Notes: generated by a model from the sequence alone, not told the origin. A DNA stretch of 64,000 nucleotides from Agaricus subrufescens (GCA_029945375.1 CM057057.1:4588001-4652000), one strand, 5' to 3'; numbered from the stretch's first letter, positions 23,648 to 34,753 are shown. Numbers and translations are program-made.

Positions 23648-25820
23648 GAGAGTAGCTGTTTTTCGAGAGTTGAGTCGAATAAACTAACAAGTCAACAAAA
23701 CATATCAACACTAACCCATTTTGTGTGTGGTTTTTTTAAGACACCCGTAGAAAAAAAGGGGGGGGAGAACCAATACAAAGACAGTCCAAGCGAACCTTGA
23801 GTGAGGGGGAGGAGCCACAAAGGTGCAGGGAGTCGAGGGTATAGAGGAGATGGATTGACAGGGACAGGTTGGCTGTGAACTTATAAACTTCGCACCTTGG
23901 GTTGGGGTATCAACTCTTGGGGATTCGGCAACCTCTCTCGGCATCCAATCCGACGGCATGGGACCGGAGTAAATGCTTTATTTGGCAATGTCCCCGAGTA
24001 CTGTCTCTGCGCAACGGAGTAGTCTCCTCCCTGGAGCCAACACGAAAAATGCACAGTAAACACCCGTTCCGAGTGGACGGCCCGTTAGTTTGTGGTGTCC
24101 TTGCCTCCTCCGTTTGCTCCTCCCTATTAGTCCAAACCCCAAAATTTATCTATAGATCTAAAATGAAGCACTCTCTCTGTCTCTCTCTCTCCGTGTCAAT
24201 TACAAAAAAACCTCAATGAGCACCGCGTAATAGTCCGTTCTTCTAAAGTCCTTTTACATCGCTTCGCTACATGACGCTTGAGTCCCAAGGTATCGGGTGT
24301 AGTGCGTGTATGTCATATAGTTTATTTGGAATTGAAAACACGGTTTTTTTTGGGGGGGGGAGAAGGAATGCTTCGGCCCGTGAGGTTTTTGACCCGGCAC
24401 CTTCCAGGTGTTGGGTTTCTGACAGATCTACCCCTTAGAATGACTTGTGTTTCTTCTTACATATCTCTTTCAAATGATCGACGAGGAAATTTGCTATAGC
24501 TATTATAACAAAGATATCGTCTTTGTGCCATGCATTGACCAGCCCCCTCCCCAGTCGCTTGAAATGATCTACAGCACAACTTGTTCTCAGCATGTGTATG
24601 AAAAACTATATTTAGCTTACATGTCAATGGACCCTTTGCAATTGAGCACTTTCGAGTACGGCGAAAAGTTAACCCTATGTCTAACTCATGGAAAGACCTC
24701 TTTTAGTACTGACTAATGTGGTGAGTGAGCGCACACACCCCTTGGGAATATGGCTGCGTAATCCAAGAATGAAATTTACCTGCCCTGGTTTGTCACCGGC
24801 GTAAAGCGCGCCTCCGCACTGCTCTAACCGGCACAGGTCGAAAAAAAGCCTTGTGATATAATCGCTCCAAAGTAAATATGTCAAGCGTGTGGTAACCGAC
24901 TAGTCGATGGACAGGTGTCATTCTTCGATATCACGGGCTGTTGGAGTGCATTATCACGGCAGTGACATGGTTGGAGGCGGGTGCAATTCATACCATTTCT
25001 TCTTACTTCCAAAGCACGGCGAAAAACGGGACTGGAGGCTTTTGTTAAGGTTTCTTCCGGTACGGACTCCCATATATAAGCTTTTGGTTTGATTGATGTC
25101 TATTGGCCGAGCCGGAACGAAATGATTATATTCAATTTCCATGGTCAATTATGTTATCGACAAGAAGCAGGGCAGCGTAGACTAAAGCTGCCCGAGAAGA
25201 TGATAGCGTCAAAAATAGCGTGCGGAAAGAAGGACGAAGATGTAATAATTAGGGCCCTGCTAGCAGATTGCGAATGATATACAACGAAAAGGAGGAAAAG
25301 AAATAAGGGCAAGTTCCCCGGAGTGGCGTAGAAGTCAAACCAGGGTGAGCGTTTATGGAAATTGAATGTGTGCGTCATTTCGCGGATAAAGAAAGGGGAC
25401 GGAGTGGGGAAAGAAGTTGGGGGCAAGTATCGAATGCTGGAGAAGATGAGGAGAAGGAGAATAATAAGTATTATGCAATGCGAATGATGCTGGTGGAGGC
25501 GAGCGAACTTGATGGGGAGCCGGGGAGGGTTGGCGGGGGAGAATCCCGGCTGCGAGGCGAAAACGGGGGATGATTTGCTTGATCCATGTGGCGTAAAGGG
25601 AGTTTCCGGCACTTGCGCTTTCTTTCCTCCAGAGACGAGAGAACAGCAACGAAGAGAGACAAATACAAGCGTGAGAGTATGAAAGGTCCGAGCGAGCCGT
25701 GGTTATGATGCAAAATCCTTTAGACGAGAATGATGGGTGCTGTAACCGTGATGGGGTGAGTGTGGCGGCACGGCTGCGATGATGTTTAACAAGAAAAACA
25801 GGGGGAAAGCACGAGGCAGA
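23648..25820. other. 2.2-kb gene-poor interval downstream of the Yippee gene
   Basis: No gene is supported. A 152-residue frame on the minus strand (25154-25612) lies just 3' of the Yippee stop and is rich in low-complexity hydrophobic and serine runs, more like untranslated or chance sequence. A CT microsatellite (TCTCTCTCTC) occurs near 24175-24190. Confidence 0.4.
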
Positions 25821-26316
25821 TTACTGCACATCTACGAGCAGGTTGCGCTCGAGGATGTACTTGCCTTCCTTGTATCGCTGGGACGGCTCGTAGGCCTTGT
25901 CCTGCAAACGAGTCATGAGTTAAATACAGCAGAGGGGTGACGGGCGTCCGCACATATTTCCAGCCCAGAGTAGTTCCGCACTTGACGCAGTAGATGTCCC
26001 GGACGGTGTGGTTTCCGGTGGTCATGGGGCGGTCGTTGGGCTCGCCTTCGATAACGTTTACTCTGGAAAAGTGGCGTCGGTGTCAGATGACGGGGGACAG
26101 GCGGAGAAGCTACTTGCACTCCGTCGAACAGGTATGCGCGGCCGTGCTGGCCGTTGAATGCCTGGAAACACACAGGACGTGAGTGGGGCGGGGCGGGCCC
26201 GAGGAGAGACGGCGCACCCTGGACATCATGGAGTGGATGGTGGCGAGGTGGGTCTTGCAGTTCGAGCAGCCGTAGATGCGGTCTCCAGAGAGGTAGCGGC
26301 GGTAGCTCATGCCCAT
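25821..26316 (-). CDS. Yippee-like zinc-binding protein
   Basis: Exons (complement) 26218-26316, 26118-26161, 25954-26062 and 25821-25901 give 110 residues, the normal Yippee length. The zinc ligands are visible as two CxxC pairs: [12 protein letters not shown] and [15 protein letters not shown]. Between them lie the conserved blocks [15 protein letters not shown] and [22 protein letters not shown] is C-terminal. Yippee proteins form a cereblon/Mis18-like zinc fold; cellular roles are debated (growth, adhesion, E3 ligase subunits in YPEL5). The second intron (26063-26117) starts GC, in the classic gcaagt context. Only this restores FDGVVNVIEGE. The gene is divergent from the Ulp1 gene, 113 bp away. 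Confidence 0.95.
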
Positions 26317-26429
26317 GGTGCAGAAGATGGGGGGTGGGCAGAAGCGAGCGGGGTTTTATGTGAGATAAAGTGTTAATGGCGCGCTATCTCCGTCTGCGGG
26401 CGAGAGTGTGACCGTGACGGATCGTCTGT

Positions 26430-28199
26430 ATGTTTTCCCCCTCGTGCTCTTTCCAGACGCCGCGCCCGCCCTCGCGCCAGCCGTCGCTGCTCGCCCTCGC
26501 CCGCAGATGCGAGCTCCAGCCGTCCCCGGCCTCCTCCCCGGACCTCGCCCGGCCCCTCGCCGGCATGTCCCTCCTCACCCCCCCGCGCTCGGCGTCCTCG
26601 GCCTCCACCGCCACCGCGGACTCCTCCAGCGGCCACAAGCCCAGCGGCCTCATCCGCCATCGCCACCGGAAGCACATCCTCGACAAAGCTGTATGTCCCG
26701 CGCCGTCCCGGTCCGCGCCTGTCTGTGAGAAACTTATCCCAGCTAGTACCAAGCCAAGGTCAAGCACGACCGGGCAAAAATGCGCGCCGCCCTGGTGCTC
26801 AGGGCGTACGAACACAACAAATGCCTCGGTGCGTCGACCACCCGTGTCATGCATGCATACTCATTCCCTTGTCCAGGCTATAGCTCGTCCATGGCAGACT
26901 TTGAAGGTAGTTCAGACTCTCCGCCCCGTCTGTCTGAAATATTAACCTCGCACAGACTACGTCTCCTATTTCGACAAGCTGAAAGACCTCGTTCCCCATG
27001 ATCCTTCCCAAGGTTGGTAGTTATCTCCCGGGGTACCAGCCGCCACCGCTCATGCGCCAGACGCAGTTACATCCCCTCTTACCGTGCCGAGTGGCCTCAA
27101 ACGGGCATTCAACATTGCTCGGGCGTCGATGCAAGAGTAAGGGTTCCTCCCCTTCCACCCTAAAGTCCCAGCTCAAATGCTTTAGACGTAAACCCCTCAA
27201 GTTTGACACATCTGCCCTTGATATCCTCCAGCGCAAATGGCGCGACAAAGACTCCTTACTGGAAGAAGATCTCAAACCTAAAATTCCCCTCCTTCCCAGG
27301 AAACTTCCTCCTCCGGACGAAAATTCGGTGACTGCCCTTCTAGAAAAACGCGGCACTATCGCCAAGTATGCCAGGGAATCCGTCGAGGACAAAGATATCG
27401 CCCGCTTGAGACCAGGGCAGTGGTTGAATGATGAGATTGTCAATTTCTATGGCGCAATGCTATTAGGAAGATCAGAAGCAAGCAAGGAGAACGTTCCAAA
27501 TCGTGCCGCGCCGCAAGCCTACCCAAAGGGGCGTGGAAAGCCCTTGAATGTACATTACTTCAGCTCCTTCTTCTGGTCGAAATTAACTGGCGAAGGCTAT
27601 GAGAAGGGCAGGCTAGCGAAATGGACAAAGAAGGTGATTCAATGAACCTTTTCATAATCTCTTTTACGTCTCTAACAACTCGCTCTTAGATTGACATCTT
27701 TTCAAAAGATATGATCCTTATCCCAGTCAACCATAATAATACCCACTGGACGGCCGCCGCCATCAACTTTCGTCGCAAACGAGTAGAGTCATATGATAGT
27801 ATGGGCATGGTAAAGAGTATTGTGTTTTCGGTAAGCCCTTTCCCCCTTGCCAAGCTTTTTTCCCCCGTAACTCACGCCTTCTAGAATCTACGAAAATATC
27901 TTGACGCAGAACATCGAAACAAGAAAAAAAAGCCGTTTGATTTCACAGGATGGCTGGATTACGCACCTGATGTATGCTTCTTTTCTACACCCGGTCATTC
28001 CTTTTTAATTTAATCGATTACACTGCAGGACGTGACACCTCGGCAGGAAAATGGTTACGATTGCGGAGTATTCACATGTCAGTTTCTTGAGGCTCTGTCG
28101 AGGGGCGAAGAAACGTTTCGCTTCACGCAACAGGATATGACATACATCAGACGACGCATGATTTGGGAAATTGGGCATGCGACACTGCGCGAAGATTAA
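26430..28199 (+). CDS. ulp1: Ulp1/SENP-type SUMO protease (peptidase C48)
   Basis: Nine exons (26430-26690, 26747-26828, 26877-26906, 26956-27012, 27040-27136, 27186-27633, 27690-27830, 27885-27971, 28029-28199) give 370 residues. The C-terminal half is a complete C48 domain: ARLRPGQWLNDEIVNFYGAM, VHYFSSFFWSKL, catalytic His in NNTHWTAAAINF, Asp in VESYDSMG, Gln in RQENGYDCGVF and Cys in the same motif. The enzyme matures SUMO precursors and removes SUMO from conjugates, usually at the nuclear envelope. The N-terminal third is S/P-rich. Initiation at 26430 is the longest choice; an in-frame ATG at 26565 (MSLLTPPRS) is an alternative that would shorten the protein by 45 residues. Confidence 0.92.
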
Positions 28200-28411
28200 C
28201 CATGACTGCACCTCGACTATTACCGTCCTATCTTTTGGTTCGACTTTTAGACATTTAGTTCGCGATACTACATTTTTATGATGTAAGATGCTGTAAAATA
28301 AGGCCTCATAATTTTGGGAGAACAATAATGCATGGGGAGTAGGATAAATGACGTGAAGAAAGCTAGCGGATAAGATACAACAACATAGTAAAAATAAGAT
28401 ATATGGGTTGC

Positions 28412-29194
28412 TCATCTTCGGAACCACCATACGACAATGAAGAACCAAAACACGACGATGAGAAATACTATATACCATAACCATCGACATCCTTGTTTGG
28501 ATGCCATATTGTTCATGCGTCGGAATGTACCTTGGAGTATGCCTCCAGTTTCTGCGAATGCGTCGTTCTAAAAGAACAAGCAAACAGACGACATATTTGG
28601 ATATGAGAGGCTAAGTGTGAATAAGGAGAAGGACGCGCACCATCTGACCTAGCTGTTTCGTTGACTCTCGTACTTCATTCCCAATTCCAACAGTAATCTA
28701 TATCCAAAGCTTGAGTCGTGAATGGGGGGGATGGATTTAACAAATTAATGGTGCGCACGTCTTTGAGTAACTTGACTTTGGCTGTGAGGCCTTCGATGGC
28801 TTCGTCATTTTGACCTTCGAGGTCGTCTGCGTAGCGGTGTCCTGCTGGGAGAATGCTACCACCACCACTACCACCACCACTGCTTCCTATTCGACCGTCT
28901 CCACTTGGGTTGTAAGAGTTATATCCAGCGTAGGCGCTACTTGTTGATGCGGAATCGTTGTAGTGTCCGAACGGTGTGGATCGCCCGGAAACTGGTGGTG
29001 TCAAGGTTCGTGATTGGTTGTTGTTGGAAGTGGTGGTGGTGGTGGTGCCTAGGAGTGCCGAACGGTCTCGAAGTGACGTGTTGGACGATGAGTTTCCGAG
29101 TCGAACTCTATCATTGGTTTTTTTTTTAATAAAAAAAGATTAGCTTTATTCGTTAGAGAGATGAAGGAGAGAACAGTTCTCACCGATGCGACAT
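28412..29194 (-). CDS. bet1: Bet1-like SNARE protein (ER-Golgi transport)
   Basis: Exons (complement) 29184-29194, 28759-29107, 28641-28697 and 28412-28567 give 190 residues. The first exon is only 11 nt (MSH plus two bases). A disordered S/T/G/N-rich N-terminus leads into a SNARE helix: DDLEGQNDEAIEGLTAKVKL, LKDITVGIGNEVREST, QLGQMNDAFAETGG and FRRMNNMASKQGCRWLW. It ends in one hydrophobic anchor (YIVFLIVVFWFFIVVWW). The zero-layer glutamine is in GIGNEVRESTKQ/LGQMND, fitting a Qc-SNARE. Bet1 acts in vesicle fusion between ER and Golgi. The gene is tail to tail with Ulp1, about 210 bp apart. Confidence 0.92.
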
Positions 29195-30243
29195 TTTGGG
29201 ATTGTTGTGTTATGAGTCTCGTAGAATGGTTTTATAATGGGTAGTGGGTATGGGTGGGACTGAATAGGCAAGTAGACACAAAAGGCAGAAGGGATATACG
29301 GAGAAGGAGTATTTCAGAAAAGTGCGGCTGCGCACCCAGAGCTATGACACCAAAGGTGGATTATGTAAGCCGTTTACCCAAAAGTACTTACTACTTAATT
29401 AGAACTCTTCGCATTGTTTTTCTTTACTGGGCGACCATCTACCTCAGTAAAAAAAAAAAACATTTCTCTAAATCGACGATACATGCTCTAAGAGATGCTA
29501 ACAGGAGAGTCTCGGCTAACAGTGCTATGAAAATGTGGGGTGTACTCGGATGCCCAGAAGAAACCGGCGGTTTACACGCTCTTTCTTGTAGTCCTTGCAC
29601 CCTTGCTGAGGCTCCCGCTCCTCGTGCCACACAAATCAGCCCACCGCTCCGTCCTGCCTCCCCGTGCTATCCTCCTCCTCACCCTATTCCTCGCGAAGTT
29701 CCTCCACCCGTCGCCATATGATCTCAATCTCCCGCTACGGCCCCCCGCTGTTAACGAACAGTACACCTCCTCAGCGCGATGAGGCGCTAACCCCCCGAAG
29801 AGGGCTCGAGTGCCAAGTTTGATATATTTCGCTAACCAAGTATTTTGAGCGCCGAATAAGGGAATGTCATGTAGCGTACTCGTGATCATGAATGTCCCAG
29901 CTCAACTATGCCTCAGGTTGAATGTGAATTGTGAGTGTTCTGTGTGCTTCTTTGCGCCTCGTCCACGGTTTCGAGTCAAAGAGTTGAAATGTCACCTGTC
30001 AAAATTCATGTTCGACAGCTACGTTTGGAAGTGTGATGTGGGATACGTAGATTTCAATGGCAAACGTATCCCTTTCCGGTTGTCTTTTTTGTTACTGAGC
30101 GGCCATCTACCTTATGTAGAATGTTTAAATATAAAATGATAGTTCAGTAGTAGTAGTAGTAGTAAAAAAATCGGTCTAAATCGACGGTACATGATGAATC
30201 TCGGCTAACAGTACTTGGATGTCCAGGACTTAAAAACTGGCGG
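29195..30243. other. 1-kb interval with a diverged direct duplication
   Basis: No gene is firmly supported. A frame on the plus strand (about 29540-29782) encodes a hydrophobic stretch (YTLFLVVLAPLLRLPLLV) but lacks an ATG, and an arginine-rich minus frame (29572-29889) overlaps it. Sequence at about 29425-29575 recurs, diverged, at about 30090-30245. A (AGT)n microsatellite lies at about 30144-30163. Confidence 0.45.
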
Positions 30244-31539
30244 TTACTCATGTTCAGAAAGTCGTCTAAGCCTCTCTATTTCGCACCGCAACATATAATC
30301 ACGTCTATCATTAACCTGTAAGAAAAACAGAAAAGAGGATAAATAAATAAAAAAACCGCAGAAAGATAAAATACCATAACAACAAACCTCCTCATGAAAG
30401 TCTTCTACTCTGATTCTCCAAGAAACAATCATCTTGCGAATCGCTAAAAGCGAAGGAGAGTTCAAAATTCCGAGTGCATTGGAAAGCTCCGGGAGGTAAC
30501 GAGGTGACCTGAAAAACTTCCTTTTCTGTAAAGCTCTTGAAAGTAGTGGTTGATTATTCGGATTGCCAAGGTCCTCATCCCATTTGATCTCTATGTTTTT
30601 TTCTCCTATAACCCGGATATTCTGTCTTGTGTAGAGGCGGAGGACATGTAGAAGCATTGATGTCAGCCAATAACAGTTATCATCAGAGAGCTTGTCGTAA
30701 AGTTGTTTGTCATTGTGCAGGATGAATGCGAGGCTGCTAAAGGCAGTCAGAGAAACATAAGGTGGGATGTCCTGCGATCGGGACACGGTGGCATCATCGG
30801 GCACAGGCAATACCCGGTGTGAGCATTTGCCAAAATTTCCTGCCACAGGAATAAAATTTCGTGGAGAATTTCTCAAGTGGTCATTCAATGGTGAGGAAGA
30901 ACAATGCCTCCTCTCCTCTGCAGCAAGTTTCGATTCCTCCGCATGTCTGATTGCGTGGGCAAGTGATTTCAGTTCGCCTAGTGTGTCGGCAAGGGTGTTG
31001 TAGTCAGTAGGGGGAGGTAAGGCAGGAGGGTACGGAAGATGAATTTCAGCGATATGTTTAGAATTGAGGTCGAGGCTTGCAAGAGGCAACCATTGAAAGC
31101 GGTCATTCGTGGGGCATGGTCCGTTGACATCGTTCATGTAAATGATCGGAAGGAGGGCAGTAGCTTCTTCCATGAACCATGACTCTGTAAATTCAGAGGA
31201 GAGAGCATCTGCTCTTCTCATGGGTTGAATGACGTGACGATGAGGTTTCATCAACCTTTGCAAAGTAACTTGATGCTCAGTAGGGTCTGGCTCTTGTCCT
31301 ATACGAGGAGTCTTCTTCAAAGTGGCAACAAAGACCTCATGCTGAAGCCGTGATTTACTTGCATAGGCGTCGATTTTTGATACAAACCAATGATCAGGAC
31401 CGGCAGCTACTGCATAACCAGTACAGTGCCTGAGATGGAAGTGTTCATATTGTGAGGCTTTTGGAGGGTCGTCCCCTCCGAACATGAATGCATCAGGGTC
31501 TTCTGAGGGTGATAGGCTTCGCTGCGGAGACTGGGACAT
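30244..31539 (-). CDS. Hypothetical basidiomycete protein (407 aa)
   Basis: Exons (complement) 30388-31539 and 30244-30315 give 407 residues. I do not recognise a domain. Visible segments are an N-terminal MSQSPQRSLSPSEDPDAFMF, a region with HFHLRHCTGYAVAAGPDHWF, TESWFMEEATALLPIIYMND, a Glu/Ala-rich helix (HAIRHAEESKLAAEERRH), VSLTAFSSLAFILHNDKQLY, and the C-terminal MIVSWRIRVEDFHEEVNDRR. No signal peptide or convincing membrane segment is seen once the intron is removed. The 72-nt intron is a multiple of three without stops and encodes a purely hydrophobic string, so it is very likely spliced out. The product is probably intracellular; its role is unknown. Confidence 0.75.
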   Translation of the reverse strand: MSQSPQRSLSPSEDPDAFMFGGDDPPKASQYEHFHLRHCTGYAVAAGPDHWFVSKIDAYASKSRLQHEVFVATLKKTPRIGQEPDPTEHQVTLQRLMKPHRHVIQPMRRADALSSEFTESWFMEEATALLPIIYMNDVNGPCPTNDRFQWLPLASLDLNSKHIAEIHLPYPPALPPPTDYNTLADTLGELKSLAHAIRHAEESKLAAEERRHCSSSPLNDHLRNSPRNFIPVAGNFGKCSHRVLPVPDDATVSRSQDIPPYVSLTAFSSLAFILHNDKQLYDKLSDDNCYWLTSMLLHVLRLYTRQNIRVIGEKNIEIKWDEDLGNPNNQPLLSRALQKRKFFRSPRYLPELSNALGILNSPSLLAIRKMIVSWRIRVEDFHEEVCCYGILSFCGFFIYLSSFLFFLQVNDRRDYMLRCEIERLRRLSEHE

Positions 31540-31625
31540 GATAGACGAACAAGAAGCGCAGAGTCCAGACGTCTCGGTCTCTCGGATTCTCCCATTCGTG
31601 TCATGTGATCACGATTTTTGATGGG

Positions 31626-32076
31626 AGGAGCCAAGGGGCTACCACCGGAAAAATCCGTGACACCATCACCCCCCCAACTGTACCATTTTGCGTTCCGGGG
31701 TCACCCTCCCAATTTGGCAGTCCCATCACGGTTCCGGGGGCATTCAGGCAACAAGTGATAAACGAAGTTGTAGCACATTGTACATTGACATACGAAAATA
31801 ACAGATTTATTCGCCATTGTTGACCGCTCAACATGGGCCGTAGATTCAGGGTGTACAACCTGGCCCTAGTTTCTCCTCCGCAAAGCCTTTCATCAATAGT
31901 ACAGTGTATAAATTGGTATAAGCCGCGACGACAATCACCTGTTGCCTGATATGGGCAAATGCCCCCGGAATTGTGATGGGACTGCCAAATTGGGGGGTGA
32001 CCCCGGAACGTAAGATGGTACAGTTGGGGGGGGTGATGGTGTCACGGATTTTTCTGGTGGTAGCCTGGCGGCTCCT
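31626..32076. mobile_element. Fold-back (long inverted repeat) element, non-coding
   Basis: The arm at about 31626-31761 is repeated in inverted orientation at about 31934-32076, with a spacer of roughly 170 bp. Shared arm blocks include GGCTACCACC, GAAAAATCCGTGACACCATC, CAACTGTACCAT, TTCCGGGGTCACCC, AATTTGGCAGTCCCATCAC and CAGGCAACA. The right arm has an extra approximately 10 bp (TGCCCATAT in arm orientation). No coding capacity was found. The structure fits a fold-back or MITE-like DNA element. No convincing target-site duplication was identified, and the right end abuts the next element. Confidence 0.7.
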
Positions 32077-33843
32077 TCCCAGCTCGCTCGACAAGTTCGC
32101 ACATTTGGCAAATAGGGCCAAACACCGTGTAAAGAGGTGTGCTCCTTGTCAGGCTCCTACCCAGCTCGCTTACTGCATGTGCACTTAGTCAGAACTTATC
32201 TACACTGCAGTAACCGGCTGGCACCAAAGGTTAATCGGGCATCACCGGCATCAAATTGATGTGACTTCCCTTCCGTTCAGGCGTCTACCTCATTGCTGGG
32301 CATCTACTCGATAAACTCGCCTTTTGAAAACATAATCTACTATTCTATGGTCTATACATCTAAATTCAACTTTTACACCAGCTGGAATCCAAACATCGGA
32401 AGCAGCATAACAAAAAGATGTAAATCCCACGATGTTGATGCGCTCTGATGGGCTCTGTCACGCAAGTGAACAACGATGTTTTTGACATCGTTTGCAAATA
32501 AACGTATAATAAAAACTGGTATATCAGTAGCCTAACTAGTCCCGGAGAGCTTTGTAGTATAATTTTCAAAATCACAAGCATTCTGGTGCTGATATACTTA
32601 AATTCATTATATATGAGGAAGTTCACATGTTGAGGTCAACAGAGCCGTGAGGGACAATGTAAAATATGCCTAAAAGCTTGAAAAAGCCTTAATATGACAT
32701 ACTATACAATAAATTCATTATCAACGAGTCAAATGGATCTGCAAAAATCGAGCGGAAGAGCAGTGTTACACCGTGGGATATCCTCGGTGATGCCCGAAAC
32801 GCATATGGTGCCAGCCGCTAACTGCGTTAGCAAACCCTTACTTTGTTCGTGTTTGGTTGAGTCCGCTATAAGGACGTATGCACGTAAGCGAGCTGGGTAG
32901 GAGCCTGGCTCCTTGTGAGCGGCTGGCACCAAACGTCGAGCGGCCATCACCGAAGGATTTTCCCGCGCGAGCCAGTGTGACCGTAACATCGTCCAAATCA
33001 GGATACTATGGATCAATGTCGTGTTCGTCTTGTGCTGCTCTTTATTGTTTAACCAGTTTCATACCCTATCCACATATGAGTTAATGGAAGTGTGATAGTA
33101 CCGCTTACAAGCAAGTACCTGATTTTTTGGAGACACAGCATCAAGATTAAATTCTGTATTTGCAATACATTTAAAAAAGTAAAACAGAGTTATTGAGTCC
33201 ATACCATGCCTGTAGTCTTTCAAATTGTCATATGTGCTAAATTACAGCAAAGGCTTAAGTACGACAACGCTGCCAAATTTTAGGGTGAGATTTAGCTAAG
33301 ATCTTCAAGGCGTACTAAAATTCACAAAAACATAGAGTATTTCGGTTATCGTAAACTCAATTTGAGGGTATCTAGGCTGCCACCTTTCCACGACCTTAAC
33401 ATTACTATAAACCAGTAGTAATCAGTTTTTGGACTCAATATGTGGTATACCTCTCGAGATATCATGCCACAAGATTGGTCATATCGTTCAGAAGTAAAAC
33501 AAACTTAGATCATCAAAAGCTCAATAGTCACATGTATTCAGGCTCTCATTTTATCTGGGAAAAATGCATAACCTTGCAAATCTTCAATCTAGGCTTTGAG
33601 GCACTACCAATGCACAATGGTGAGGCAGTGAGAGCAATACGCGTGCATTGGGCAGATAGCGTGACAATCTAAAATTAAACAGCTTCCTTTTTTGACGTAT
33701 GAGAACTGCTAATGTAATCATCGGTGATGGCCGAAAGATGTTTGGTGCCAGCCCCTCACTGCGTGAGCAAACCCATACTTTGTTCGTGTTTGGTCGAGTC
33801 CGCTATAGGACGTACGCACGTGAGTCAGCTGGGAAGGAGCCTG
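32070..33843. mobile_element. Older long-TIR DNA element interrupted by a nested copy
   Basis: The left end (32070-32149 continuing at 32917-32965) and right end (about 33718-33843) are imperfect inverted repeats of about 120 bp. Both begin GGCTCCTTCCCAGCT. Both share CCAAACAC and GGCTGGCACCAAAC. Both also share CGGCCATCACCGA. The sequence between them is AT-rich and holds no transposase. A second, related element (32150-32907) is inserted in the left terminal repeat and flanked by a 9-bp duplication. So this element is older and was the target. Its own target duplication could not be found. Confidence 0.65.
32150..32907. mobile_element. Non-autonomous long-TIR element, copy 1 (9-bp target duplication)
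   Basis: This is a 758-bp element with terminal inverted repeats starting CAGGCTCCTACCCAGCTCGC; the outer 24 bp are perfect. Similarity continues imperfectly for about 110 bp (GGCTGGCACC and GGGCATCACCG blocks). It is flanked by the exact direct repeat GCTCCTTGT at 32141-32149 and 32908-32916. Long TIRs and a 9-bp duplication are typical of Mutator-like elements; the family assignment is inference. No transposase frame is present. Copy 2 at 33859-34617 is nearly identical along its whole length. Confidence 0.88.
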
Positions 33844-33858
33844 CCTCTTGGGAGGAGC

Positions 33859-34617
33859 CAGGCTCCTACCCAGCTCGCTTACTGCACGTGCGCTTAGTCA
33901 GAACTTATCTACACTGCAGTAACCGGCTGGCACCAAAGGTTAATCGGGCATCACCGGCATCAAATTGATGTGACTTCCCTTCAGTTCAGGTGTCTACCTC
34001 ATTGTTGGGCATCTACTCGATAAACTTGCCTTTTGAAAACATAATTTACTATTATATGGTCTATACATCTAAACTCAACTTTTATACCAGCTGGAATCCA
34101 AACATCGGCAGCAGCATAACAGAAGGATGTAATTCCCACGATGTTGATGCGCTCTGATGGGCTCTGTCACGCAAGTGAACAAAGATGTTTTTGACATTGT
34201 TTGCAAATAAACGTATGATAAAAACTGGTATATCAGCAGCCTAACTAGTCCCGGAGAGCGTTATAATATAATTTTCAAAATCACAAGCATTTTGGTGCTG
34301 ATATACTTAAATTCATTATATATGAGGAAGTTCACATGTTGAGGTCAACAGAACCGTGAGGGATAATGTGAAACTGTGCTTATAAGGCAGAAAAAGCCTT
34401 AATATGAAATACTATACAATAAATTCATTATCAATGAGTCAAATGGATCTGCAAAAATCGAGCGGAAGAGCAGTGTTACACCGTGGGATATCCTCGGTGA
34501 TTCCCGAAACGCATATGGTGCCAGCCGCTAACTGCGTTAGCAAACCCTTACTTTGTTCGTGTTTGGTTGAGTCCGCTATAAGGACGTACGCACGTGAGCG
34601 AGCTGGGTAGGAGCCTG
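33859..34617. mobile_element. Non-autonomous long-TIR element, copy 2 (9-bp target duplication)
   Basis: This 759-bp element is nearly identical to copy 1 in the same orientation and has the same CAGGCTCCTACCC termini. It is flanked by the exact direct repeat GGGAGGAGC at 33850-33858 and 34618-34626. The insertion lies 15 bp beyond the older element's right end and ends 136 bp before the APC11 start codon. The high identity of the copies and the intact target duplications point to recent movement, which needs an autonomous partner elsewhere in the genome. Confidence 0.88.
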
Positions 34618-34753
34618 GGGAGGAGCGACCGCCGATCGACGATTGTATAATTCCTCTCACGGTGCAATCACAAGTTCCGCTCAAGGTTCCCCCGGAAAGG
34701 AATCCCGGGCTCATTCTCCCTGAGCAGTGAGGCCACACAAAAGTCACCACGTC

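Noticed and set aside
25154..25612. 152-residue frame downstream of the Yippee gene
   Set aside because: It has low-complexity hydrophobic runs, no recognised motif, and a position fitting the 3' untranslated region.
26384..26854. Long open frame on the minus strand opposite the Ulp1 N-terminal exons
   Set aside because: It is the mirror of a GC-rich, S/P-rich coding exon; it has no motif, and the plus-strand gene explains the openness.
32694..32900. Repeated 68-residue frame present in both transposon copies
   Set aside because: It lies across the terminal inverted repeat, starts without support and resembles no transposase; its repetition is explained by the element duplication.
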